Part shown: piece by piece, positions 1 through 5,115 of the stretch
Layout of the letters: every line of letters begins with the position of its first letter
Numbering within the stretch: the stretch's first letter is position 1
Assembly: GCA_017999215.1 (NCBI GenBank)
Contig: JAGOBQ010000194.1
Location: 1 to 7,664, forward strand
Length of the DNA: 7,664 bases
Direction: 5' to 3'
Source: Thermoanaerobaculia bacterium
GTDB taxonomy: Bacteria > Acidobacteriota > Thermoanaerobaculia > UBA5066
Made by a program: the position numbers and the translations under genes
Notes under the pieces: model-generated
What the model was told of the DNA's origin: nothing
The model's input: only the letters and a program-made list of their open reading frames with translations
Databases searched by the model: none

Positions 1-90
1 TGGCCATGACACAGGGGGAGGGAACCACGGGAGGGAACACTTCTCGAGGGGAAAGTCGCCTACATCCAACACGGGTAGCTCCCGCTGCCC

Positions 91-117
91 GGAAACCGAA
101 ACCGAGGGCGTCCTCGG
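91..117 (-). terminator. Candidate intrinsic terminator of the polysaccharide operon
   Basis: On the minus strand a perfect 6-bp stem (117-112 with 107-102, CCGAGG/CCTCGG) closes a 4-base loop. It is followed at once by TTTCGGTTTCC (101-91). That T-rich tail is nearly the same as the tail behind the much stronger terminator after the HU gene (TTTCGCTTTCC at 4606-4596), which supports the call. It lies about 300 bases beyond the sugar transferase stop codon, far for a terminator, and the stem is short, so confidence is modest. Confidence 0.35.
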
Positions 118-186
118 GCATTCGAATCATTCGGGCGACGCCGGGAGCCTCAAGCATGAGCTATAAGGCGAGACGAGAAACCTCGC

Positions 187-208
187 GATCATCGCAGAGC
201 CGATGATC
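187..208. repeat. Perfect 8-bp inverted repeat with 6-base loop
   Basis: GATCATCG (187-194) and CGATGATC (201-208) are exact reverse complements around the loop CAGAGC. Either strand could fold into a hairpin. No T-rich run follows on the minus strand, so it is not a standard terminator. It could stabilise the 3' end of the operon transcript, be a protein-binding site, or be chance. Confidence 0.5.
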
Positions 209-422
209 TCATGCCGGTCATGGCCCGCGCTCGATAAGGACCCACACCCGCTGGTAAGGTCCCTCGGCAGCAGGCGTTCTCGACTCCATCTGGCTTCGTG
301 CGGCCGCTCGCAAGGCCCCCGCAGAAGTACGTGCACGGACCGTGCCTTGATTCAACTCGCCCGTCGCGAGAACTAGCCCCCCACCACTCGGGCGAACGTG
401 CCGAGGCCGCCTGGCAGAGGCG

Positions 423-1772
423 TCACCTCGCCCCGCGGGCCGAGAGAATCGCCGGGATCGTCCGGAGAAGGATGATCGCATCCAGTCCCAGGTTCCAGTT
501 GTCAATGTACTGCAGGTCGAGGGCCATCCACTCCTGGAAGGTCAGGTCGTTTCGTCCACTCACTTGCCAGAGGCCGGTGATCCCGGGCCGGACGCTCATC
601 CGACGCCGGTGAACGCCGTCGAGCTCCCGAGCCTCGACCACGGGCAGGGGGCGTGGGCCGACGAGGCTCATCTGGCCGAGCAGGACGTTGACCAGTTGAG
701 GGAGCTCGTCGACGCTCGTCCTCCGGAGGATTCTCCCGAGCGACGTCACGCGGGGGTCGCTCGACAGCTTGAAGACGGGCCCATCCATCTCGTTCGCGGC
801 CAGAAGCGATTCCCGCTCGGCCTCCGCACCGCACTTCATCGTCCGGAACTTGAGCATCCGGAACGGCCTTCCGTTCAGGCCCCCGCGCATCTGGCAAAAC
901 AGGATCGGCCCGCGGGAGGTCGCCTTCACGACGACGGCGACGAGGAGCAAGAGCGGCGAGAGGATGACGAGGCCCACGGCGGCCACGATCCGATCGACCA
1001 GCTCCTTGACCAGCAGGGACGGGCGGTCGGGCTCGACCGTGCGGTAGGTGACGTAGAGGCTCGGGCCGACGAACTCGGCGCCCGGGCGCGCCAGATCGAG
1101 CTCGACCCGCTCGACCCGCACGAGGGCGGGCACCCCGATCGCCTCACAGACCTCGAGAAGATGCCGTAGACGGGCATGCGCGAAGGTGCCGGCCAGTACG
1201 ACCTCGTCGATGCTCCCTCGGCGAAGCCGCTCCCGGAGAGCATCGGGCTCCGCGGAGACCAGGCGTTCGACATGACGCCCCCGGAGCCGTTCCATCTCGC
1301 CGGCGACCTCGGGGCCCACCGGGTCCTCGCCGACGACGAGGCTGGTCACGCGACCTCGCTGGTGCCGGATCCAGGCCTGCTGCGTGAGCTTGTCGAGGAG
1401 CAGAAAGAGCGTCGAGACGGCGAGGAAGACACCGATGAAGGACCGGTTCAAGCTGACGCGCGCGGCGACGAGGATCGCCGAGATCGCGAGCGCGCCCCAG
1501 GCCTGCGTGGAAAGAAGCGACCGGAGAAGGTCGAGCAGGGGGCCACGGAGCGTTCGGGTCCGATAGAGGTCCAGCCTGTCCGCGCACCACGCCCACGTCG
1601 GCACGAAGACGAGAAGAATGTGGAGGTAGTCGCTCGCCGGGACGGAGGGCTTCAGGCCCGGCAGGAGAGGAACGAGCGCCCCGCGGAGTACGTAGGAGGC
1701 CCCCATCGCGGCAATGAGGACGACGACGTCGACGAGGAAGATGACGCGTTCGGCCTGCCGATCCGAACTCAT
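423..1772 (-). CDS. Polyprenyl-phosphate sugar phosphotransferase (exopolysaccharide initiating enzyme)
   Basis: 449 aa. By family, it moves a sugar-1-phosphate from a nucleotide sugar to undecaprenyl phosphate at the inner membrane, the first step in building a capsule, exopolysaccharide or O-antigen repeat unit. The layout matches the large WbaP/WcaJ-type enzymes: hydrophobic N-terminal segments (about residues 10-130), a central nucleotide-fold-like domain (about 140-245), a further membrane helix (about 262-284), then the cytosolic catalytic domain. Family motifs are intact: KFRTM at 308-312, RRTSVDELPQ at 350-359 with the catalytic Asp-Glu pair at 355-356, MSLVGPRP at 368-375 and PGITGLWQVSGR at 396-407. 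The ATG overlaps the stop of the upstream membrane glycosyltransferase gene as ATGA, so translation is probably coupled. GGGAG lies 10 bases before the ATG. The sugar specificity (galactose, glucose or another) cannot be read from the motifs. Confidence 0.95.
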   Translation of the reverse strand: MSSDRQAERVIFLVDVVVLIAAMGASYVLRGALVPLLPGLKPSVPASDYLHILLVFVPTWAWCADRLDLYRTRTLRGPLLDLLRSLLSTQAWGALAISAILVAARVSLNRSFIGVFLAVSTLFLLLDKLTQQAWIRHQRGRVTSLVVGEDPVGPEVAGEMERLRGRHVERLVSAEPDALRERLRRGSIDEVVLAGTFAHARLRHLLEVCEAIGVPALVRVERVELDLARPGAEFVGPSLYVTYRTVEPDRPSLLVKELVDRIVAAVGLVILSPLLLLVAVVVKATSRGPILFCQMRGGLNGRPFRMLKFRTMKCGAEAERESLLAANEMDGPVFKLSSDPRVTSLGRILRRTSVDELPQLVNVLLGQMSLVGPRPLPVVEARELDGVHRRRMSVRPGITGLWQVSGRNDLTFQEWMALDLQYIDNWNLGLDAIILLRTIPAILSARGAR

Positions 1773-3571
1773 GGCGGAGATTCTCCCGTCCGGGCCCTCA
1801 GTTCGAAGAGGGGCACGTCAGGAGGCAGCGGCGGGCGGACGACGACGAGCCCCTCTGACAACGTCTGCAGCTCGTCGAGGGACATCCGCGTTGTGTAGAC
1901 GAAGACCCGCCTCCCCTTCGTCAAGAGTTCACCCACAAGCTGCCGCCCCTCGGATATCGGTGCGGCGTGCGTGTCTAGGATGACCAGGTCGTGGTCGAGT
2001 TGGAGCGGTCCGAACGGCTCGGCCTCGCCCCAGCGTGCAAGAAGGGCCGCCGGCCCTCCCGCAATCGTGGACTCCACCGACCTGCGAATCGCCAGTTTCC
2101 CCGCGCGGGCCCGACCGGACGCCGAAAGGTCGTCCCCGAGGTGGACGAGAAAGGAGTACAGAAGGCAGGCGCCCGCGAGTCGCGACCAGGTCCATGACGG
2201 AGTGGACGACCTCCCCGCGGTGAACCATACGACGACGAGAATCACAGCCAGGACGAGTGGTAGGCGAAGGAGGAGAAAGTGCCGCTCTCTGGAAAGCATC
2301 GGCAGGAAGAGCGGCACGCATCCGAGGACGGTACCGAGGAGGGCCCCCTCCAGAAGTGGCCGACGTGCCAGGGGCTTCCCGTCGACCCCCCAGGTAAAGG
2401 CTACGGCCACGAGCGGGACGAGTTCCAGAAAGTAGCGTTGATTGAAGCAGACCCCGTCGATCCGGCCAAAGCCGGCTGCGGCGAAGAGAGCCATCACGGC
2501 GCCGATTACGAGGAGAAACGCGCGGCTCTCCCTGCGTCGGGAGGAACTCTCTCTCGAGACGGCGAACAGGAGGAGGATAACCAGCGCGAGGAGAATCCAG
2601 GGCGAAGACTGGATCCACGACTTCTTGATCGCTCCGAAGTAGACATAGGTCCCCGTTGGCCCGTAGGGAAGTTGCCACGGGAGAGCGGCCGCCGGGTCCC
2701 GAGGAGACGGATGCAGAGAGTAGTCGACGACCCTCGTCGCGAGGAGGACGACTCCTTCGACGACAGGGTTGTCGAACGTAGTGCCCGCACGGAGCGACAT
2801 ATAGCCCGGTCCCTTGCTGACCGGATTCCAGGACCCAAGCCGCACGAAGTTGATCGCGGAACTCGCTGCAAGCGGCAGGCAGAACGCAAGGGAGAACGCG
2901 CCCGCTTTCGCGATCCGACGCCGGTCCGCAAGGAGGAGCCCGGCCCCGACCGCCAACGCGAAGACGAGGTTCTGATAGCGAACACCGGTCGCGACGCCGC
3001 AGAGGAGGCCGGCGACCACAGACGTCGCGAGGCCCGCGTCGCGACGGGAGCGAACGGCGCCGGTGACTCCGCCCGTCGCCAGGGCCACGGAGAGCATATG
3101 AGGCCAGACTCCCTGTGCGTACTCGATCGAGTACCCCGCGAGGACGAACGTCCAGAAGGCGAGCCAGGGCGCCGCACGATCCTCCGAAAGGGACTGCGCA
3201 AGCCGGAACACGAGGAACCCTGTCACGAGGAAGGCGATGACGTTCAGCGCGATCAGCCCCCTCCACCCGAAAAGCGCGAACGGGAGAGCGAAGAACGCGT
3301 ACAGGGGCGGGGCCGTCGAGGCTACTGGCGATGTCGTCGCACGACGACTGATCGCGGTCGGATCGAAGTAGGCGAGCATTCGGCTCGGCGTGAGCCCTTC
3401 CGTGCCTGGTACCGTCAAACGTCCGCCACGCAGGGAGAGGACGGTCGACAGGTAGTTGTTCTCGTCGATCGTGAAGACGCCGGGCACGCTCGTGACGAAC
3501 AGGAGGATCCCCAAGACAGCCAGAACCGCGAGGAGAGTCCGCGTCTCCCGGGCCGACGAAATCGTCGTCAC
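1769..3571 (-). CDS. Multi-spanning membrane protein, probable GT-C-type glycosyltransferase
   Basis: About 600 aa from the GTG at 3571. It has roughly 11-12 hydrophobic segments and a soluble C-terminal tail of about 115 residues. An acidic motif (TIDENN, residues 34-39) follows the first membrane helix. This is where GT-C enzymes such as the ArnT/PMT families carry a catalytic or metal-binding Asp or Glu in the first extracytoplasmic loop. A late NQRYFLELVPL segment (377-387) also resembles the RYxLxxLPL stretches common in such proteins. By analogy it would transfer a sugar from a polyprenyl-phosphate donor on the periplasmic side. Acceptor and donor are unknown. The frame stays open upstream to a TTG at 3760, but those 63 extra residues are Arg-rich and non-hydrophobic, so I prefer GTG 3571. 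GGAG sits only 3 bases before it; a TTG at 3601 preceded by GAGG is an alternative. It overlaps the sugar transferase gene by 4 bases, so both probably serve one polysaccharide or glycan pathway. Function is inferred from topology and context only. Confidence 0.8.
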   Translation of the reverse strand: MTTISSARETRTLLAVLAVLGILLFVTSVPGVFTIDENNYLSTVLSLRGGRLTVPGTEGLTPSRMLAYFDPTAISRRATTSPVASTAPPLYAFFALPFALFGWRGLIALNVIAFLVTGFLVFRLAQSLSEDRAAPWLAFWTFVLAGYSIEYAQGVWPHMLSVALATGGVTGAVRSRRDAGLATSVVAGLLCGVATGVRYQNLVFALAVGAGLLLADRRRIAKAGAFSLAFCLPLAASSAINFVRLGSWNPVSKGPGYMSLRAGTTFDNPVVEGVVLLATRVVDYSLHPSPRDPAAALPWQLPYGPTGTYVYFGAIKKSWIQSSPWILLALVILLLFAVSRESSSRRRESRAFLLVIGAVMALFAAAGFGRIDGVCFNQRYFLELVPLVAVAFTWGVDGKPLARRPLLEGALLGTVLGCVPLFLPMLSRERHFLLLRLPLVLAVILVVVWFTAGRSSTPSWTWSRLAGACLLYSFLVHLGDDLSASGRARAGKLAIRRSVESTIAGGPAALLARWGEAEPFGPLQLDHDLVILDTHAAPISEGRQLVGELLTKGRRVFVYTTRMSLDELQTLSEGLVVVRPPLPPDVPLFELRARTGESPP

Positions 3572-3655
3572 GCGCTCCGGGTCACTGTCGCCCAAGTGCA
3601 AGTGCGCCTCTGGCTGGCCTGTTGATCGTCCACGCGCTCCCAATCGCACCGAGAA

Positions 3656-3678
3656 GTATCGGCCTCGGAGCCGGATAC
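3656..3678. repeat. Imperfect inverted repeat in the leader of the membrane glycosyltransferase gene
   Basis: GTATC-GGC (3656-3663) pairs with GCC-(G)-GATAC (3670-3678), giving 8 bp with a single bulged base. It lies within the 262-base gap between the rhomboid gene and the chosen start of the glycosyltransferase gene. No good promoter stands out in this gap: a TAGTAT at 3675-3680 on the minus strand is a possible -10 box but lacks a convincing -35. The repeat overlaps that box, so it could be an operator, but this is tentative. Confidence 0.25.
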
Positions 3679-3833
3679 TACGATGATTCCGCCGCCATAA
3701 GCAGCCGACTCTGACAGTGACGGGGCGCGAGCGAAACGCAAGAGCTTCGATTCGACTCAACTGATCGGCGACGCGACTCGTCCCTCTCGCGCCTTGGCCG
3801 AGAACGAGCCACAGGGCCTGGACCGCACCTCCG

Positions 3834-4544
3834 CTACCGGATCCAGTACCGCGGCGCCGGCCGCCGCCGCGGCTTCAGAAGCGCCAGGAGCGCGATGCCG
3901 GCCGCGAAGCCGCCGACGTGCGCCCACCAGGCGACTCCCCCGGCGGCGGCGCCCGCCTTCCCGGACGTGACGAGGGCCGCGGAGCCCTGCCAGAACTGGA
4001 GGAGGAACCAGAGGAGGAGGAAGAGGAAGGCCGGCACCTCGACGAGCGGGAAGAGGAAGAAGAGCGGGACGAGCGTGACGACGCGCGCGTGCGGGTAGAG
4101 GACGAAGTAGGCGCCGAGGACTCCGGCGATCGCGCCCGAGGCGCCGACCATCGGGACGAGGGAGGCCGGGGCGATCACGCCCTGGAGGAGCGCGGCGAGG
4201 ACGCCGCTCCCGAGGTAGAGGAGGAGGAATCGGCCGTGGCCGAGCGCGTCTTCGACGTTGTCGCCGAAGATCCAGAGGAAGAGCATGTTCCCGGCGAGGT
4301 GGAGGAGCCCGCCGTGCAGGAACATGGAGGAAAAGAGCCCGACGAGGCCGAGGGAGAAGGCCCCGGGCCCGAGCTCGCCGGAATGGAAGAGGCGCGCCGG
4401 GACGAAACCGAACGCGTCGACGAGGACTCTCCCTCCGTTCCCGGCGAGGAGCTGGAGAACGAAGACGCCGACGCATGCGGCGAGGATCGCGCTGCGGACG
4501 ATCGGAACGGTGCGGCTCGGGATCGTGTCGCGAAGGGGAAGCAC
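3834..4544 (-). CDS. Rhomboid family intramembrane serine protease
   Basis: 236 aa, with six or seven membrane helices and a short basic C-terminus (KPRRRPAPRYWIR). Rhomboids cleave transmembrane substrates inside the bilayer with a Ser-His dyad. All signature elements are present: HGGLLHLAGNM at 77-87, with Asn86 expected to help form the oxyanion hole; GASGAI at 134-139, with the nucleophile Ser136; and WWAHVGGFAAG at 206-216, with the base His209. It should therefore be catalytically active. The N-terminal PLRDTIPSRT motif is typical of a common bacterial rhomboid subfamily and fixes the GTG at 4544 as the start, although only a weak GGA precedes it. It lies behind the HU terminator, so it probably has its own promoter. 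The substrate is unknown. The nearby polysaccharide genes are separated by about 260 bases and need not be functionally linked. Confidence 0.95.
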   Translation of the reverse strand: MLPLRDTIPSRTVPIVRSAILAACVGVFVLQLLAGNGGRVLVDAFGFVPARLFHSGELGPGAFSLGLVGLFSSMFLHGGLLHLAGNMLFLWIFGDNVEDALGHGRFLLLYLGSGVLAALLQGVIAPASLVPMVGASGAIAGVLGAYFVLYPHARVVTLVPLFFLFPLVEVPAFLFLLLWFLLQFWQGSAALVTSGKAGAAAGGVAWWAHVGGFAAGIALLALLKPRRRPAPRYWIR

Positions 4545-4553
4545 GGTCCGGCG

Positions 4554-4559
4554 ATGATA
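4554..4559 (-). promoter_or_regulatory. Possible -10 box of the rhomboid gene
   Basis: The minus strand reads TATCAT, matching the TATAAT consensus at five of six positions. It ends 9 bases before the GTG start. Transcription from it would begin only a few bases upstream of the start codon, giving a leaderless or almost leaderless mRNA. No -35 consensus is present 17 bases upstream; that place is taken by the palindrome at 4575-4592. This is suggestive only. Confidence 0.3.
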
Positions 4560-4574
4560 AGGGCCGCGGCTCCG

Positions 4575-4592
4575 TCGCTCCCGCGGGAGCGA
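4575..4592. repeat. Perfect 18-bp palindrome upstream of the rhomboid gene
   Basis: TCGCTCCCGCGGGAGCGA is its own exact reverse complement. It lies between the HU terminator and the possible rhomboid -10 box, at the -35 position, where a dimeric regulator could bind. In RNA it could form a hairpin with a short loop. Palindromes are easier to get in GC-rich DNA, but 18 perfect bases are still notable. Confidence 0.6.
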
Positions 4593-4595
4593 ACC

Positions 4596-4630
4596 GGAAA
4601 GCGAAACGCCCCGGGGGGAACCCCGGGGCG
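4596..4630 (-). terminator. Intrinsic terminator of the HU gene
   Basis: A perfect 10-bp GC-only stem (CGCCCCGGGG, minus strand 4630-4621 with 4616-4607) closes a TTCC loop. It is followed by TTTCGCTTTCC (4606-4596). This is the classical rho-independent layout. It lies about 60 bases beyond the HU stop codon and should separate HU transcription from the rhomboid gene. Confidence 0.85.
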
Positions 4631-4632
4631 CT

Positions 4633-4651
4633 GCGGAGGCGCTGCCTCCGC
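4633..4651. repeat. Perfect 8-bp hairpin between the HU gene and its terminator
   Basis: GCGGAGGC (4633-4640) and GCCTCCGC (4644-4651) flank a 3-base loop. It sits directly next to the terminator stem (2 bases away) and to a third hairpin (2 bases away). It would be part of the 3' untranslated region of the HU mRNA. Confidence 0.7.
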
Positions 4652-4653
4652 TC

Positions 4654-4675
4654 CGAAGGGCCGTCCGGCCCTTCG
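4654..4675. repeat. Perfect 9-bp hairpin after the HU gene
   Basis: CGAAGGGCC (4654-4662) and GGCCCTTCG (4667-4675) are exact reverse complements around a 4-base loop. It begins 17 bases after the HU stop codon. On the minus strand it is followed by further hairpins rather than T residues, so it alone is not a terminator. It may protect the short, abundant HU mRNA from 3' exonucleases, or be a REP-like element. Confidence 0.7.
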
Positions 4676-4692
4676 AGCCGATCGCGGGCGGA

Positions 4693-4980
4693 CTACTTCC
4701 TCTTCTTGTTGATGAGGGTCTTGAGGTCCTTGCCGGCCTTGAACTTGGCGACCTTCGACGCGGCGATCTTGATCTTCGCCTTCGTCTGCGGGTTGATGCC
4801 GACGCGGGCCTTCCGGTCGGCGACGCTGAAGATCCCGAGCCCCGGGACGGCGACGCGCTCGCCCTTCTTCAGGCTGTCGCTGATCGAGTCGACGAACGCC
4901 TCGAACGCGGACGTCGCGTCCTTCTTCGACAGCTCCGTCTGCTTGGAAATCGCTTCTACGATCTCGGCCTTTCCAGCCAT
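4693..4980 (-). CDS. HU/IHF-family DNA-binding protein
   Basis: 95 aa, the usual HU length. HU dimers bend and compact DNA in the nucleoid. The N-terminal helical dimerisation part (MAGKAEIVEAISKQTELSKK) is followed by the family signature around residues 46-80: PGLGIFSVADRKARVGINPQ, then TKAKIKI. Pro64 in the NPQT turn is the residue that intercalates at DNA kinks. The glycine that usually follows NPQT or NPKT in HU proteins is lysine here (NPQTKAK), and the protein ends in a basic NKKRK. The frame is open further upstream to 5076, but the ATG at 4980 has AGGAGG 9 bases before it and aligns with the HU N-terminus, so the start is secure. It has its own promoter, leader and terminator and is clearly a single-gene transcript. 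Confidence 0.97.
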   Translation of the reverse strand: MAGKAEIVEAISKQTELSKKDATSAFEAFVDSISDSLKKGERVAVPGLGIFSVADRKARVGINPQTKAKIKIAASKVAKFKAGKDLKTLINKKRK

Positions 4981-4989
4981 GTGCGGGTT

Positions 4990-4995
4990 CCTCCT
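4990..4995 (-). promoter_or_regulatory. Strong ribosome binding site of the HU gene
   Basis: The minus strand reads AGGAGG, a full Shine-Dalgarno match, 9 bases before the ATG at 4980. It decides the HU start against the longer open frame. It is the strongest such site in the window, as expected for an abundant protein. Confidence 0.9.
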
Positions 4996-5017
4996 CTTTC
5001 TCTCTTCTCGTGCTGTC

Positions 5018-5036
5018 TCCGGGGGTACGCCCCGGA
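5018..5036 (-). promoter_or_regulatory. Hairpin in the HU mRNA leader
   Basis: TCCGGGG (minus strand 5036-5030) pairs with CCCCGGA (5024-5018) around a 5-base loop, a perfect 7-bp stem. It lies inside the predicted leader of about 77 bases, some 20 bases upstream of the ribosome binding site. No T run follows, so attenuation is not indicated. A stabilising 5' hairpin or a protein-binding site is more likely. Confidence 0.55.
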
Positions 5037-5063
5037 AAGCGTCACGTCTCGTGGAACGGCGGC

Positions 5064-5092
5064 AATGTAGGATCACCCCCGGACCTTGTCAA
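5064..5092 (-). promoter_or_regulatory. Near-consensus sigma70-type promoter of the HU gene
   Basis: On the minus strand a perfect -35 box TTGACA (5092-5087) is followed by a 17-base spacer and a -10 box TACATT (5069-5064, four of six consensus positions, including the key A at position 2 and final T). Transcription should start near 5057, giving a leader of about 77 bases. It lies between the rsmB stop codon and the HU ATG, as expected for a strong independent HU promoter. Confidence 0.85.
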
Positions 5093-5115
5093 CGGAAAAC
5101 CCGCTTGTTCAGCGG
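5091..5115 (-). terminator. Possible weak terminator overlapping the rsmB stop codon
   Basis: On the minus strand CCGCT (5115-5111) and AGCGG (5105-5101) pair around a 5-base loop, followed by GTTTTCCGTT (5100-5091). The rsmB TGA (5111-5109) lies at the stem-loop boundary. The stem is only 5 bp, so termination may be partial. The T-rich tail runs straight into the HU -35 box. Confidence 0.4.

Larger units (their letters stand above)
1..422. other. Non-coding stretch downstream of the sugar transferase gene
   Basis: I find no convincing gene here. The open frames on both strands are short, rich in Arg, Ser and Pro, and resemble no family I know. The longest minus-strand candidate (127-336, starting GTG) has no recognisable motif or ribosome binding site. 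The stretch does hold several inverted repeats. A 5-bp hairpin (408-412 with 418-422) begins right after the sugar transferase stop codon. Overlapping short palindromes lie at 330-345, a perfect 8-bp hairpin at 187-208, and a terminator-like hairpin at 91-117. It is best read as the 3' tail of the polysaccharide operon plus an intergenic region. A small RNA or a fragment of a decayed gene cannot be excluded. Confidence 0.55.

Noticed and set aside
15..22. GGGGAGGG, which fits the E. coli FtsK polar motif GGGNAGGG
   Set aside because: A single 8-mer with a degenerate position is expected by chance in GC-rich DNA, and the FtsK motif of this organism is unknown.
121..140. TTCGAATCATTCGG resembling part of a tRNA T-loop
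   Set aside because: The flanking bases do not form a T-stem, and no acceptor or anticodon arm can be placed around it.
2279..3625. Plus-strand frame of 448 codons opposite the membrane glycosyltransferase
   Set aside because: Charged, low-complexity composition with no domain. The minus-strand frame has clear membrane helices and an ATGA overlap with a certain gene.
3572..3760. Extension of the membrane glycosyltransferase to the TTG at 3760
   Set aside because: The 63 added residues are Arg-rich with no signal or membrane segment, and TTG is a rare start. A GTG close to the first membrane helix is more likely, though not proven.
3785..3803. Hairpin with one bulge after the rhomboid stop codon, considered as a terminator
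   Set aside because: No T-rich run follows on the minus strand, so there is no support for intrinsic termination.
3918..4712. Plus-strand frame encoding a Glu/Asp/Arg-rich protein opposite the rhomboid
   Set aside because: The acidic runs come from reading GAG/GAC codons antisense to the Leu- and Val-rich rhomboid membrane helices. It also runs through the hairpin cluster.
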